Assembly: GCA_910575075.1 (NCBI GenBank)
Contig: CAJTCY010000024.1
Coordinates: 1 to 64,000 of the forward strand
Source: Lachnospiraceae bacterium
GTDB lineage: Bacteria > Bacillota > Clostridia > Lachnospirales > Lachnospiraceae
DNA: 64,000 nt
Reading direction: 5' to 3'
Shown: piece after piece, positions 52,115 to 61,903 of the stretch
Position numbering within the stretch: the first letter of the stretch is position 1
Layout: every line of letters starts with the position of its first letter
Made by a program: the position numbers and the translations under genes
The notes under the pieces: model-generated
What the model was told of the DNA's origin: nothing
The model's database searches: none
What the model saw: the letters and a program-made list of their open reading frames with translations, nothing else

Positions 52115-54568
52115 ATGAAATGCAAAAAACTGATTCCATTTTTACTAAGCTGCCTAATGCTGACACAATCTCCTGTCATCTCTCAGGCAGCCAGCTTTTC
52201 GTCTGTTTCCACCTTCTCGGAGGACAAGCCTGATCAGGATGCAGATGCTGAGACAAAGCTTAACGTAAATTTAAATCACAGCACCTACAGTCTGAATGCC
52301 CAATCATCTCTGCCGCTGGCTGCTTCTGTACTGAATTCCGATGGAAGCCCTCTCAATGAACCGGCGCAGATTATCTGGAGCTCCAGCCACGAAGATACTG
52401 CTTCTGTATCAGAACAAGGGCTCATCACAGCACACAAAGCAGGAACGGCAGTGATTACCGCCTCCGTCTCCGTCACAACAGACAGCGGCACCCTGACTGG
52501 CTCTGCCTCCTGTACCATTACTGTAACAAATTCGATCTCTCTCAATCAGAATACTCTTACTCTTTACCTTGGTCAGACACATCAACTGACGGCTGCTGCC
52601 GCTCCAGCTGACCATATCACCTGGACTACCTCTAACTCTGAGATCGCGGACGTAAGCACGGAGGGAAAAATCACACCTAAGAATACCGGCACGGTAGTCA
52701 TCACAGCATGGGCAAACGGCATCTCTGCCTCCTGCAATGTAACCGTAAAAAAACCTTCGCTGTCCCTAAAATCCAAAGCTACCATATATTTAGACAATCC
52801 GGTTACCCTCACTGCTTCTGTTGAACCTATGGGTAAAATTACCTGGAAATCTTCGAACAAAAAAGTTGCCGTCGTAAATTCTTCGGGAAAGGTTACGCCC
52901 AAAAAAACCGGCAAAGCTACTATCACCGCTGTCTGCGGCGGATTGAAGAAATCCTGTAAAATTACCGTAAAAAAACCTTCTGTCAAAATCAGTACAGAGG
53001 AACTAATTATCTTTGCAGATAATGACTATGCCCTGAGAGCAACTGCACATCCTGCAAAAAACCTTTCCTACCGCTCATCGGACAAAAAAGTGGTATCCGT
53101 GAATAAAAAAGGGAAAATTGTAGGCTTACATACGGGAACGGCAACCATTACTGCTTCCGTACCCGGCGCCAAAAAATCCTGCCGGGTAACTGTGTTAAAA
53201 AACAATTATAAACTCAGCCGGACTTCACAGACCCTGATGAAAGGAAGCAGTACCTCTATCTATTTATCGAATGCTTCTGCCAATACTTCTGTATCTTTTC
53301 AGTTGTCTGATGATTCCATTGGAGATTTATCCGTTTCCGGAAATACTTGTAAAATTACTGCACGCAAAACTGGAAAGGCAACTCTTACTGCGCATTACAG
53401 CATTTATGAAAACAATCAGCTGGTAACTGGCGAACGCAGCTGTACCATCAACGTCATCCGCTCTGGAGTTGTTCAGCAGCAGGCCTCCATGGCAGTGAAA
53501 ACCAAACAAAAATTGTCATTACATAATGTAGAGAAACCAGATGCTGATATCAAAGACACCGTCTGGAGTTCCTCAAATCCCAAAATTGTCTCTGTAAATC
53601 AGAACACCGGAATTGCCACCGCTAAACGGACGGGCTCTGCAACTGTTACCGCCACGGTCAGCTATTCAGATGAAACTTCTGTAGAATATAAGACAAATAT
53701 AAAGGTGTCTAATCCCAAAACAAAATATTCCCGTACGGTAGTTTCCCTGGGACATACTCAGAAAATTGCCCTCACCGGGCTGACCCCCTACAGTACAGTA
53801 ACATGGAAGCTGGGGAAAAAGTCTCTGGTCTCCATTGGACAGGACGGCACGGTCACGGCAGGTTACAAAACTGGCAAATCCACGGTAACCATTCAAGCTG
53901 ACGGAAAAACTATCCGCCATACGATCTATGTTACGAACCCCAGCCTGACAACCAGTTATGCTTCTCTTGCCCTTGGTAAGACCACAAAAATCAAGTTGTC
54001 TGGTGTTTCATCCCAAAGCCAGATCCGCTATCGCTCGAAAAAGAAATCCGTTGCGACTGTCAGCAAAACAGGTACTGTTACAGCACGCGGCTGCGGAAAT
54101 ACAGATATCATTGTCACCGTAGACGGCAATGTTTTCACCTTTCATATAAGTGTTGCTTCCCAGCGCGCTATAAATGCCTGCAAAACAGGTTATAACATTA
54201 TGTACCGTTCCAAATACAGCCAGGCAAGACGAATGAGTAATGGTTTCTATGACTGCAGTTCGCTTGTTTTCCGCGCCTATGGCTGTGATTCCGCTCTTCT
54301 GGGCGGTACTCCCAGCTGGGCGCCTACCGCTGCCTCCATGGCATCCCATCTGGAAAGAACCGGTAAGGTCATCGCCTACCGCGGAATCAGTTCATCCAAA
54401 CTGCGTCCTGGCGACCTGCTGTTTTTCCGGGCTCCCTACTCCAACGGACGGTATAAAAACATTTACCATGTTTCCATGTATTACGGCGGCGGATACCGTC
54501 TTGAGAAACCTCTGCGCTACTATTACCCAGAAGGAAATCTTGTTATGGTTGCAAGACCAGTGCCTTAA
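52115..54568 (+). CDS. secreted multi-Ig-domain NlpC/P60 cell-wall hydrolase
   Basis: 817 residues from the ATG at 52115 (GGAGG nine bases upstream). Signal peptide (KKLIPFLLSCLMLTQ, cleavage near ISQAA). About eight Big_2/BID-type Ig-like repeats of ~75-85 residues follow, each with the signature (WSSS/TTSN..A.VS..G.IT...TGTAVITA). At the C-terminus is an NlpC/P60 peptidase domain with catalytic Cys714 in FYDCSSLVF and His785 in IYHVSMYYGGG. There is no LPXTG or SLH anchor, so it is secreted or held by the repeats. Likely cleaves peptidoglycan stem peptides during wall turnover. Monocistronic. Confidence 0.88.
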   Translation: MKCKKLIPFLLSCLMLTQSPVISQAASFSSVSTFSEDKPDQDADAETKLNVNLNHSTYSLNAQSSLPLAASVLNSDGSPLNEPAQIIWSSSHEDTASVSEQGLITAHKAGTAVITASVSVTTDSGTLTGSASCTITVTNSISLNQNTLTLYLGQTHQLTAAAAPADHITWTTSNSEIADVSTEGKITPKNTGTVVITAWANGISASCNVTVKKPSLSLKSKATIYLDNPVTLTASVEPMGKITWKSSNKKVAVVNSSGKVTPKKTGKATITAVCGGLKKSCKITVKKPSVKISTEELIIFADNDYALRATAHPAKNLSYRSSDKKVVSVNKKGKIVGLHTGTATITASVPGAKKSCRVTVLKNNYKLSRTSQTLMKGSSTSIYLSNASANTSVSFQLSDDSIGDLSVSGNTCKITARKTGKATLTAHYSIYENNQLVTGERSCTINVIRSGVVQQQASMAVKTKQKLSLHNVEKPDADIKDTVWSSSNPKIVSVNQNTGIATAKRTGSATVTATVSYSDETSVEYKTNIKVSNPKTKYSRTVVSLGHTQKIALTGLTPYSTVTWKLGKKSLVSIGQDGTVTAGYKTGKSTVTIQADGKTIRHTIYVTNPSLTTSYASLALGKTTKIKLSGVSSQSQIRYRSKKKSVATVSKTGTVTARGCGNTDIIVTVDGNVFTFHISVASQRAINACKTGYNIMYRSKYSQARRMSNGFYDCSSLVFRAYGCDSALLGGTPSWAPTAASMASHLERTGKVIAYRGISSSKLRPGDLLFFRAPYSNGRYKNIYHVSMYYGGGYRLEKPLRYYYPEGNLVMVARPVP

Positions 54569-54597
54569 GCATCATACATAACTCATATCACTCAAAC

Positions 54598-54698
54598 AAA
54601 AGGGTTGTTGCAAAATGCAGCTTATATACAATATATGGTTAAAACTCATAAAGAAAAACATATATCGTATATAAAGGCTATTTTGCAACAACCCTTTT
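54598..54698. terminator. bidirectional terminator between convergent genes
   Basis: AAAAGGGTTGTTGCAAAAT (54598-54616) pairs perfectly with ATTTTGCAACAACCCTTTT (54680-54698). A second stem TATATAC/GTATATA lies inside. Both strands end in T-runs; it ends at the stop codon of the 54698 gene. Confidence 0.85.
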
Positions 54699-55318
54699 TA
54701 TTTTGCCAGTTTCGTTTTCGTAATGGTGACAGCATTTAATATCAGATAATTCAATAATATAACCATTGCCATGACACCCACCAACAATATTGGCTTTCTC
54801 AAACTTATAACGTCCACAGCGTTATTTCCAAATTTAAACAAAAAGAACATTAACAGCAACAATATGTAGGGGGTAAAACGTGTTTTAGAATAATCAAATC
54901 GGTAATTCAGCAAAATATATACTGTATTATAGATAATTAGAATTATCGCCATCATAATATTAATGTTAACCTGAAACTGTATTTCCCCAGATCTTAATAA
55001 ATTTATAAAAATATTGCTTATATTTGCAATCAACAAGCCCGTTATGATACATAGATATGAAAGTATATTCTTTTCAAATATAATTTGACGTTTTGAGATT
55101 GGAAGTGATAATAAAAATTGCTGTGTTGCTGGTGGATCTTCCATATAACACATTTTACCCACTACAGCATTAAATAAAAGAGCCGGGCACATCATCAATG
55201 ATACCGAATAATATTGATTTCCATCTAAATTTATAGCCGCAAAAAAGAATGACAGAAAAATGCCTACTATTATATTCTTTTTATTTAAATGTAAATTTTT
55301 TTGTAATAATCTATTCAT
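54698..55318 (-). CDS. ABC-2-type permease subunit
   Basis: 206 residues with five to six predicted membrane helices (GIFLSFFFAAINL, SVSLMMCPALLFNAVVG, LSYLCIITGLLIANISNIF, MMAIILIIYNTVYILLN, YILLLLMFFLF, LVGVMAMVILLNYLILN). It fits the small ABC2_membrane_5 permeases. The motif QQFLLSLPISKRQIIFEKNI is the conserved cytoplasmic loop of that family. Same strand as the ATPase gene 80 nt upstream; the pair probably forms one exporter controlled by the LytTR pair to the right. Confidence 0.85.
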   Translation of the reverse strand: MNRLLQKNLHLNKKNIIVGIFLSFFFAAINLDGNQYYSVSLMMCPALLFNAVVGKMCYMEDPPATQQFLLSLPISKRQIIFEKNILSYLCIITGLLIANISNIFINLLRSGEIQFQVNINIMMAIILIIYNTVYILLNYRFDYSKTRFTPYILLLLMFFLFKFGNNAVDVISLRKPILLVGVMAMVILLNYLILNAVTITKTKLAK

Positions 55319-55398
55319 ATGTTAGTTTCCTTTCATTTTTAGATTGCAACATGCCATTCTTTATACTCAAAATGAATATAAATTTTAACAACATACAT

Positions 55399-56121
55399 TC
55401 AAATTTCCTTATTATTAACTAAATTTTCTAAATAACCATCTATCTCATAACCCTTGGCCAATAATTTTTTTGTTTCACATCTTTCTATGATCTTTCCTTG
55501 ATTTATAAATAAAAGATCATCTGCTATTTTCGTCATATCTTCAGTGATATGTGAGGAAAAAAGTACGCTTGATTTAGATCTTTCTACATAATTTTTTAAA
55601 ATATTTAAAATTTCATTTCTGACCAAAGGGTCCAGCCCAGATGTCGGTTCATCTAATAACAGCAGCTGTGGGCTATGAGACAGGGCCAGGCATAAATTGA
55701 ATTTCATTCTCATGCCTTTTGATAATTCCATGATCTTATACGTACGGTTCAGATTAAACTTTTCAAAAAGCATCTTATAGTAATTTTCATCCCAGGCTGA
55801 ATAGAAAGATTTATAGAATTTTTTTATATCTTTTAACTGGCACTTTGAAAAAAAATCCATATTCTCACCTACATATCCTATATTTTCTTTATACAGCATA
55901 CGCTTATTTTTTGCTATATTTTCCCCTTGAAAAACAATGTCTCCGCTGTCTGGTTCTATGATTCTCAGTAAAAGTTTCATCGTCGTACTCTTCCCTGCCC
56001 CATTCGCACCAATTAATCCGGTAATTTTTCCAGTTTCTAAACTAAAGTTAATGTTATCTAATTTAAACTTCTCATACTTTTTTGTTAATCCTCTTACATC
56101 TAACATATTTTTTGCATTCAT
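55399..56121 (-). CDS. ABC transporter ATP-binding protein, YtrB/BcrA-like
   Basis: 240 residues from the ATG at 56121 (GGAAGGG about 12 bases upstream; a GTG 21 nt earlier is the alternative). Walker A GANGAGKST, Q-loop in IGYVGENMDF, signature LSKGMRMKFN in place of LSGGQ, Walker B LLLLDEPTSGLDP, H-loop FSSHITED. The degenerate signature is usual in YtrB-type ATPases linked to antibiotic or peptide stress. It partners the 54698 permease. Divergent from the LytTR regulator gene; the small frame at 56213-56407 between them is doubtful. Confidence 0.9.
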   Translation of the reverse strand: MNAKNMLDVRGLTKKYEKFKLDNINFSLETGKITGLIGANGAGKSTTMKLLLRIIEPDSGDIVFQGENIAKNKRMLYKENIGYVGENMDFFSKCQLKDIKKFYKSFYSAWDENYYKMLFEKFNLNRTYKIMELSKGMRMKFNLCLALSHSPQLLLLDEPTSGLDPLVRNEILNILKNYVERSKSSVLFSSHITEDMTKIADDLLFINQGKIIERCETKKLLAKGYEIDGYLENLVNNKEI

Positions 56122-56334
56122 AGTATTTTTGTTCCCTTCCACTTGTCCTTAATGGCAAACTAAATTGTAGTCTATCACCACAAAAAAATCGACCCTTTTT
56201 GCATGAAAGGAATCATATATGGTAATTTTGGTAGAATTCTGAATTTTTTCTGCTTTTTTGCCTTGCATATTTCATTCCAAGAGCAATCAACAACAGCCAA
56301 AAATACATAAAAAATGTCTTTTCAAGTGCTATCA

Positions 56335-56363
56335 TTGGATTTACGCTCTCTTTGTAGTATAAT
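56335..56363 (+). promoter_or_regulatory. promoter of the second LytTR/kinase operon
   Basis: TTGGAT (56335-56340), 17-nt spacer, TATAAT (56358-56363); start near 56370, ribosome binding site AGAGAGGGA before 56447. Confidence 0.55.
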
Positions 56364-56446
56364 TTCATTAGGAAACTCAGAAAGCACAGCAACCAGCAGA
56401 AGAACATGTTGCTGAATCATCAACAAACTACAGAGAGGGATTTTTT

Positions 56447-57154
56447 ATGCGGATTTTTATTTGCGATGATGATGTGGAAACAGCAAGACAACTTGATAAA
56501 ATATTGCGCTGCTTCTTTCAGAAAAATTCACTGAAAGCTCCAGATATTATCATTTATGATAACGGAGAGGATTTGCTGAAAGATTCTAATACAAAAGATA
56601 TTGTTTTTTTGGACATTGAAATGCCGGGCATGAGTGGAATTTACATTGGTAATGAATTAAAAAAAGTCAATAAAAATGTCATTATTTTTATTGTAACCTC
56701 ATATTCTGAATATTTAGACGAAGCAATGCGGTTTCATGTATTCCGCTATCTATCAAAACCCTTAGATAAACAGAGAATCTTCAGAAATATGAAAGATGCC
56801 ATTGAACTATATAATACATCCGTTACCAAAATTCCTATTGAGACAAAAAATGGCGTATATGTCGTGTCTGCAGCAGACATCATCTTTGTGGAAGCACATA
56901 GCCATAAAGTGACAGTACATACTTTAAAACAAGATTATCTATCGATTCATAATATGAACTATTGGATTCAACAGCTTGATATGCCGTGCTTTTTTTCTTC
57001 ACACAGAAGTTTTCTTGTAAATTTAAATCATGTATCGGATTTTGATCATTCATTGATTCACTTATACAATAACAAATTTGAGGCATATTTAACACGAAGA
57101 AAATATACGCAATTTAAAGATACATATTTGTTGTATTTAGAAAGTACAAGGTGA
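56447..57154 (+). CDS. LytTR-family response regulator
   Basis: 235 residues: receiver (acidic DDD at 7-9, phosphoacceptor Asp56 in IVFLDIEMPGMSG, Lys in YLSKPLD) and LytTR domain (about 130-232) with FFSSHRSFLVNLNHVSDF. First gene of an operon with the AgrC-like kinase 27 nt downstream, divergent from the ATPase gene. I did not find a clear pair of 21-bp-spaced repeats in the shared intergenic region. Confidence 0.92.
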   Translation: MRIFICDDDVETARQLDKILRCFFQKNSLKAPDIIIYDNGEDLLKDSNTKDIVFLDIEMPGMSGIYIGNELKKVNKNVIIFIVTSYSEYLDEAMRFHVFRYLSKPLDKQRIFRNMKDAIELYNTSVTKIPIETKNGVYVVSAADIIFVEAHSHKVTVHTLKQDYLSIHNMNYWIQQLDMPCFFSSHRSFLVNLNHVSDFDHSLIHLYNNKFEAYLTRRKYTQFKDTYLLYLESTR

Positions 57155-57181
57155 TTTATTCTGGAAGCGGTAATATTATAC

Positions 57182-58480
57182 TTGTTTATTTACATTATAG
57201 AAGCACTCATGATCTGGTGGTATTCTTCAAACCTATTCCACTCCAAATACTCCAAAAGAACTGAGTTCATCTTCCTATTTAGTGGATATAGCTGTCTTTT
57301 TCTAATTTCTTTCCTGGACTCTTTTTGGATAAATATGATTTTTTTTACACTTGCAAATTTTATCATCTTAATCCTATTATACCATGTTAAATGGAATGTG
57401 TGTCTGTTTCATTCTACGATTACTACTTGTATTATGAGTTTTAGTGAGATAGCGATCGCAGGATTATTTTCTCAATACAATAAAGTTATTTTAATTATTA
57501 ATCCTAATATAACGTTCATGATTATTCTGACTGTATTAAGCAAACTTCTGTACTTTATTGGCCTCAGAATAATCATCACATTCGTACATGGCGCTGTAGA
57601 CGAATACGGATATATAAACCGGGCAACCATTTTACTTAACCTGATTCCCTTTGTTTCATTTTACATTATTATTACGCTTACTACTGTATTGCTAAGCACG
57701 CCACTTTCCATCCGTTTCAGGCATATGCTGTCCTCCTGCGCAGTTCTGCTGCTTTTGATTAACATACTGGTTTTTTATATCTATCATTATACACTGCAGA
57801 AAAACAAAGCATTTACTGAACTTCAGATACAGCTGCAAAAAGAATATGATATGGCAGAATACTACAAGACGCTATTCCATCAGAATGAAAACCAGCAGAT
57901 TTTGATTCACGATATTCGAAAACATCTTATGGCAATCTCTCAGTTGAATGACCAGAATCAAAAAGATAAAATAAGCCGTTATCTGGACACTCTTTTAAAC
58001 TCATCAGAACTGCAAAACTCTGTCCATGTGTCCGATAATGAATTGCTAAATTCTATTTTATGCCATTATGTGCAGATCTGCCAGCAGAAACATATTACTT
58101 TTAAAATAGATGTCAGAAAACAATTACTCCAAAACTTGGATTATTCTGATCTGACCTCTTTATTTTGCAATTTACTGGACAATGCAGTAGAATCATGTTC
58201 TGATCTTCCTGATTCTTATATTGAATTAAGCATAACAGACAAGGAAAATATTGATTTTACTGTGATTAATATGATCAATACCTGCAGGATCTGCCCGAAA
58301 TTTAATAAGAACGGAATGCCTGTCTCGATAAAAATCAATAAAGTAAAACATGGATTGGGGCTTAAAAGTGTGGAACGCATAATCAATAAATACAACGGAA
58401 ATATCAAAATGTATTTTGACCATGATAAAATGGTCTTTCACACAATTATTGTACTAAAATGTGGTGGCAAAGCATGGTAA
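57182..58480 (+). CDS. AgrC-like GHKL sensor histidine kinase
   Basis: 432 residues as drawn, starting TTG at 57182. The start is uncertain because the ribosome binding site (GGAAGCGG) is far upstream; an ATG at 57209 is the alternative. Six membrane helices (about 30-205), then the H-box LIHDIRKHLMAIS (His243) and the GHKL ATPase with CNLLDNAVES and KHGLGLKSV. Size and topology match AgrC/VirS peptide receptors. A signal peptide gene is not visible nearby. Partner of the upstream LytTR regulator. Confidence 0.88.
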   Translation: MFIYIIEALMIWWYSSNLFHSKYSKRTEFIFLFSGYSCLFLISFLDSFWINMIFFTLANFIILILLYHVKWNVCLFHSTITTCIMSFSEIAIAGLFSQYNKVILIINPNITFMIILTVLSKLLYFIGLRIIITFVHGAVDEYGYINRATILLNLIPFVSFYIIITLTTVLLSTPLSIRFRHMLSSCAVLLLLINILVFYIYHYTLQKNKAFTELQIQLQKEYDMAEYYKTLFHQNENQQILIHDIRKHLMAISQLNDQNQKDKISRYLDTLLNSSELQNSVHVSDNELLNSILCHYVQICQQKHITFKIDVRKQLLQNLDYSDLTSLFCNLLDNAVESCSDLPDSYIELSITDKENIDFTVINMINTCRICPKFNKNGMPVSIKINKVKHGLGLKSVERIINKYNGNIKMYFDHDKMVFHTIIVLKCGGKAW

Positions 58481-58720
58481 CTAAACCGTCTTCTCAAAAA
58501 GAAAAGGAAATATCTTTTATGGTTACATCCATCGTATATGAATTGAAATGCAATAATCCCAGATATCTCTGCGCTTACACAACATAAAAAGATGCCCAGA
58601 ATTACTTAAGCGATGCGAACCCTGACTTATGTAAGCCTGCTCATCAAGTTTATTAAGCATATCCAAATTATAACCCTTCCACGCATACTTGTTTTATTTC
58701 TTTGCCGTACAATCATCCCC

Positions 58721-59269
58721 TCACAAGCTATAGTGCAGATTACCATTTGCTTTTGCTGCCAAATAGATCTGTTTGGACTCTTCTGACATATTTCTCCCCA
58801 AACACACTCTATATGGAACAACGATTCCGTCATGAATAATAACATCTCTGTATGGCAATAATGTAGCTTCCACAATCTGCGGCATGGGATAACTTTCCAG
58901 CATTTCTCTCCACGAAGTATAAATTCCTTTCACAATATATACTTCATTATTATCAACGGATACCAAAACAGAACCTTTTTTCAGATGTCGATCCACTATA
59001 AATTTTCCCCGTATCGCTTTCTTCCAACTAGTAACAATTTCTGTTTCCTCCTCATTCATATTTTTAAAATCCGACAACACAAATTCATCAATTATATCTC
59101 TGTTTTCCCATAATTTAGAAGAAATTAATACGACTGATTGCAGTGGCAATCCTTTCGGCGATGTCATCCCATAAAGTTCTTTTATCAGCCTATATTTTTG
59201 ATTCACAAAGTCCAATAACGAAATTCATAAATCATAAAACTGTTTTGCTTGCTCATCTGTTAAAACCAT
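58721..59269 (-). pseudogene. hypothetical protein broken by an in-frame TGA
   Basis: GGAAGGTG and an ATG at 59269 start MVLTDEQAKQFYDL; then TGA at 59225-59227; the same frame goes on ISLLDFVNQKYRLIKELYGM to the stop at 58721. The first 14 residues and the rest match a common clostridial family of unknown function in which a Trp follows YDL or YxL, so the TGA stands where TGG is expected. The downstream 164 codons are otherwise intact (GKFIVDRHLKKGSVLV, VEATLLPYRDVIIHDG). Translation could restart at the TTG at 59215, which has no good signal. A sequencing error is possible. Confidence 0.7.
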
Positions 59270-59422
59270 ACAAATACACCTTCCTCTTTTTATTATTGTC
59301 TATCAGCAACATTCCATATGCTTGTTTGAACCTTGATTAAATTGCAATTTCAAGCAAAATCTTGTTATTAGCTCCAACCGTTCTACTACCCTCATGTTTT
59401 TTGTTATGTGAATTATTGTGTT

Positions 59423-61903
59423 TTAGGGCATTTCATATCTTCTGCGATAATACTCCATCGTACGGTATTCCAAAATATCTTTCATCTGGCTCTTAAATGC
59501 TCCCTTCGATATAATTCCTTTCAAATCAGCCCGAATTGCAAGAGCGTAACCTTCCTTTTCTATAAAAAAACCTTTTCCTGACGCCTTCAAAAATTTAATC
59601 GGCATACTTTTCGCCTTATTTAAATGCTGCTTATCTGTCACAGCTTTATAATCTGCATAAGTTCCATCTGCCACAAAATCTTTCCAGTTCGTTCCATGAT
59701 CAAAGAACCTTTTCCAGGCAGCTAATACCTCCTCATCTCTGACTGCCAGACGCACATTGCCATCATTATAAAAACTGTATAGGATTGGCATTTTATAAAC
59801 TTTCTGCATATCCGTAGTTTCAATCAGGGACAAAAATTCTCTTCCGATTCCAGAATATACCTCTTCTTCCTCCGCAGACAACTCTTGCATTTCATTTAAG
59901 AAATCCATATATCTTCGGAATGGATTTTCCCTGGCATGTTTGATACAATACCTGTATATATCATCATCCATATATGTAAATAACTCCAAGCGTGACGGAA
60001 CTTTGTCCTCTAATAATTCCTTTACTCTGTAAAACTCCCGTTTAATTCGTTCTTTTGCAGATAATGTCTTTTTATCCATCTCCTGGAATAAATCAATCAG
60101 GCGCATATCAAAATCTACTATGCAATCGTCAGGATATTCCAGGTCATGATAATTATGCAGAGCCTTTTCCCCGGAATTACTTCCATCGCATAATAGTAAT
60201 GTTATCTGTCCTGCTTTCTCATAATTTCCAATAAAGTCTAAAACATTCAAGTAATTTTTGCCTCTACTGGTACGAAGTCCACGTCCTAACTGCTGCAAAA
60301 ATACAATTGGTGATTCCGTAGGTCTTAAAAACATAACCATATCCAAAGCTGCGATATCTACACCCTCATTAAACATATCAACAGAAAAAATCACTTTTAT
60401 TTCCTGATTCCTCAACTTTTCAATCGCTTTATCCCTATCCTCGGAAAATTCACCGTCTGCATTGCTGTACACTGCAGCAGATTTCACGCCTCTTTTACAA
60501 AATTCTTTTGCCATTTCTTCTGCATGCTGTCTGGAGCAGCAAAATCCAAGAGCTCTCCTAGAATGATATTTCATATAATATTTATAGATTAAATCATACC
60601 TTCTTACATTTCCAATATACGTTTCATTTAACTCCTTTTCATCGTAATGCCCTTTAACAAGGTGCAGTGAAGAATAATCTGTTTCGTCATAAATGCCATA
60701 ATAGTGAAACGGTACCAATATACCTTTATTAATTGCCTCTTTCAATGAAATTTCATATGGGACATTATAATCACAGATTTCATAAATATTTTTTCCATCC
60801 ATTCTTTCCGGTGTGGCAGTCAGTCCCAATAAAAATTGCGGTTTAAAATAATTTACAATTCTCTGATACTGATTATTTACTGCATGATGAAACTCATCAA
60901 TAACCAGATAATCAAAATAATCAGGCTTGAAAAATTTTTCCGTCAAATACTCCGTTCTTCCAATCGTTGCAACAGATGCAAAAATCACTGATTTATCCGT
61001 ATCTTTCTGCTTTCCATTAAAAAAACCATAATCATTTGAATGTCTTACATTTTTAAATGATATTGCTGCCTGCCTTAATATTTCCTCTCTGTGCGCCACA
61101 AACAGCACACGCTCATACTTAACAGAATCAAACGCTGCCAGATATGTTTTACCTACACCGGTAGCAGCCTGTATCAATCCTTTCGACGCGCCTTCTGCCC
61201 TGCTGTCTTCCAAAGCATATAAAGCCTCAATCTGTGCTCCTCTGGGTTGAAACATTATCTCAACTTTGGTGTCAGTATCCTCTTCCAGCTCATCATACTT
61301 TGCCAGATCTTTCGATACGGCAGGTTTATGCCAGTTTTTAGAATATCTGAGCAATTCTTCGTCATCAATCACAATCGAATGATTTTCAAACAAATTTACA
61401 AAGGTATCGTAAAATAAAACAAAATTCTTTTTATCATTCAAGCTGTTAAAACGATAATTCCATTCTATTCCGGAAGTCAACGCGCTTCTGGAAATATTGG
61501 AAGAACCAATATATATTTCTCCTGTATTTTCATAATGAAAAATATAGGATTTAGGATGGAAGGAACGTTGCTTATCATTGTAAAATCTCAAATCTACACA
61601 ATTACCCAATTCCTTTTTTATCAGATATAATGCCGAAGGCTGAGTAATTCCCAGGTAATTTCCAGTAAGGATTCTGACCTGCACCCCTCTATCCAAGGCA
61701 TTTTTCAAATCCTTTAGTATCATTTTAACTCCAGATTCCATAAGAAAAGAAACAATGATATCAATCTTCTTTGCTTTTAACATACTCATTTTCAATTGAT
61801 AATATAAAAAACGTTTTCGATTCCTGTCACCCGTCATCACATCTGTAGATTCTATTTGCAATTCATCAATCTCTATTTTTTCCGCAAAATCAGATTGAGC
61901 CAT
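59423..61903 (-). CDS. PLD-nuclease/SF2 helicase fusion, candidate defence protein
   Basis: 826 residues. The N-terminal phospholipase-D-like domain has HPKSYIF (His116, Lys118) and GSSNISRSAL. A DEAD/DEAH SF2 helicase follows: Walker A AATGVGKT (about 246-253), DEFHH (336-340), GLTATPER, and motif VI QQLGRGLRTS. The C-terminal ~250 residues are DUF3427-like and helical. Such PLD-helicase proteins occur in restriction and defence islands and probably cut or remodel foreign DNA. The methyltransferase gene upstream overlaps it by 31 nt, so the two are made together. Role in defence is inference; domains are clear. Confidence 0.88.
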   Translation of the reverse strand: MAQSDFAEKIEIDELQIESTDVMTGDRNRKRFLYYQLKMSMLKAKKIDIIVSFLMESGVKMILKDLKNALDRGVQVRILTGNYLGITQPSALYLIKKELGNCVDLRFYNDKQRSFHPKSYIFHYENTGEIYIGSSNISRSALTSGIEWNYRFNSLNDKKNFVLFYDTFVNLFENHSIVIDDEELLRYSKNWHKPAVSKDLAKYDELEEDTDTKVEIMFQPRGAQIEALYALEDSRAEGASKGLIQAATGVGKTYLAAFDSVKYERVLFVAHREEILRQAAISFKNVRHSNDYGFFNGKQKDTDKSVIFASVATIGRTEYLTEKFFKPDYFDYLVIDEFHHAVNNQYQRIVNYFKPQFLLGLTATPERMDGKNIYEICDYNVPYEISLKEAINKGILVPFHYYGIYDETDYSSLHLVKGHYDEKELNETYIGNVRRYDLIYKYYMKYHSRRALGFCCSRQHAEEMAKEFCKRGVKSAAVYSNADGEFSEDRDKAIEKLRNQEIKVIFSVDMFNEGVDIAALDMVMFLRPTESPIVFLQQLGRGLRTSRGKNYLNVLDFIGNYEKAGQITLLLCDGSNSGEKALHNYHDLEYPDDCIVDFDMRLIDLFQEMDKKTLSAKERIKREFYRVKELLEDKVPSRLELFTYMDDDIYRYCIKHARENPFRRYMDFLNEMQELSAEEEEVYSGIGREFLSLIETTDMQKVYKMPILYSFYNDGNVRLAVRDEEVLAAWKRFFDHGTNWKDFVADGTYADYKAVTDKQHLNKAKSMPIKFLKASGKGFFIEKEGYALAIRADLKGIISKGAFKSQMKDILEYRTMEYYRRRYEMP

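Noticed and set aside
51952-52233. 93-codon + frame before the Ig-like gene
   Set aside because: Crosses the inverted-repeat element, the promoter and the signal-peptide region of the real gene in another frame.
56213-56407. 64-codon minus frame with one hydrophobic segment between the ATPase and regulator genes
   Set aside because: A small membrane peptide is possible, but the first ATG lacks a ribosome binding site; only the ATG near 56335 has a weak GAGAG ahead. Not enough to call.
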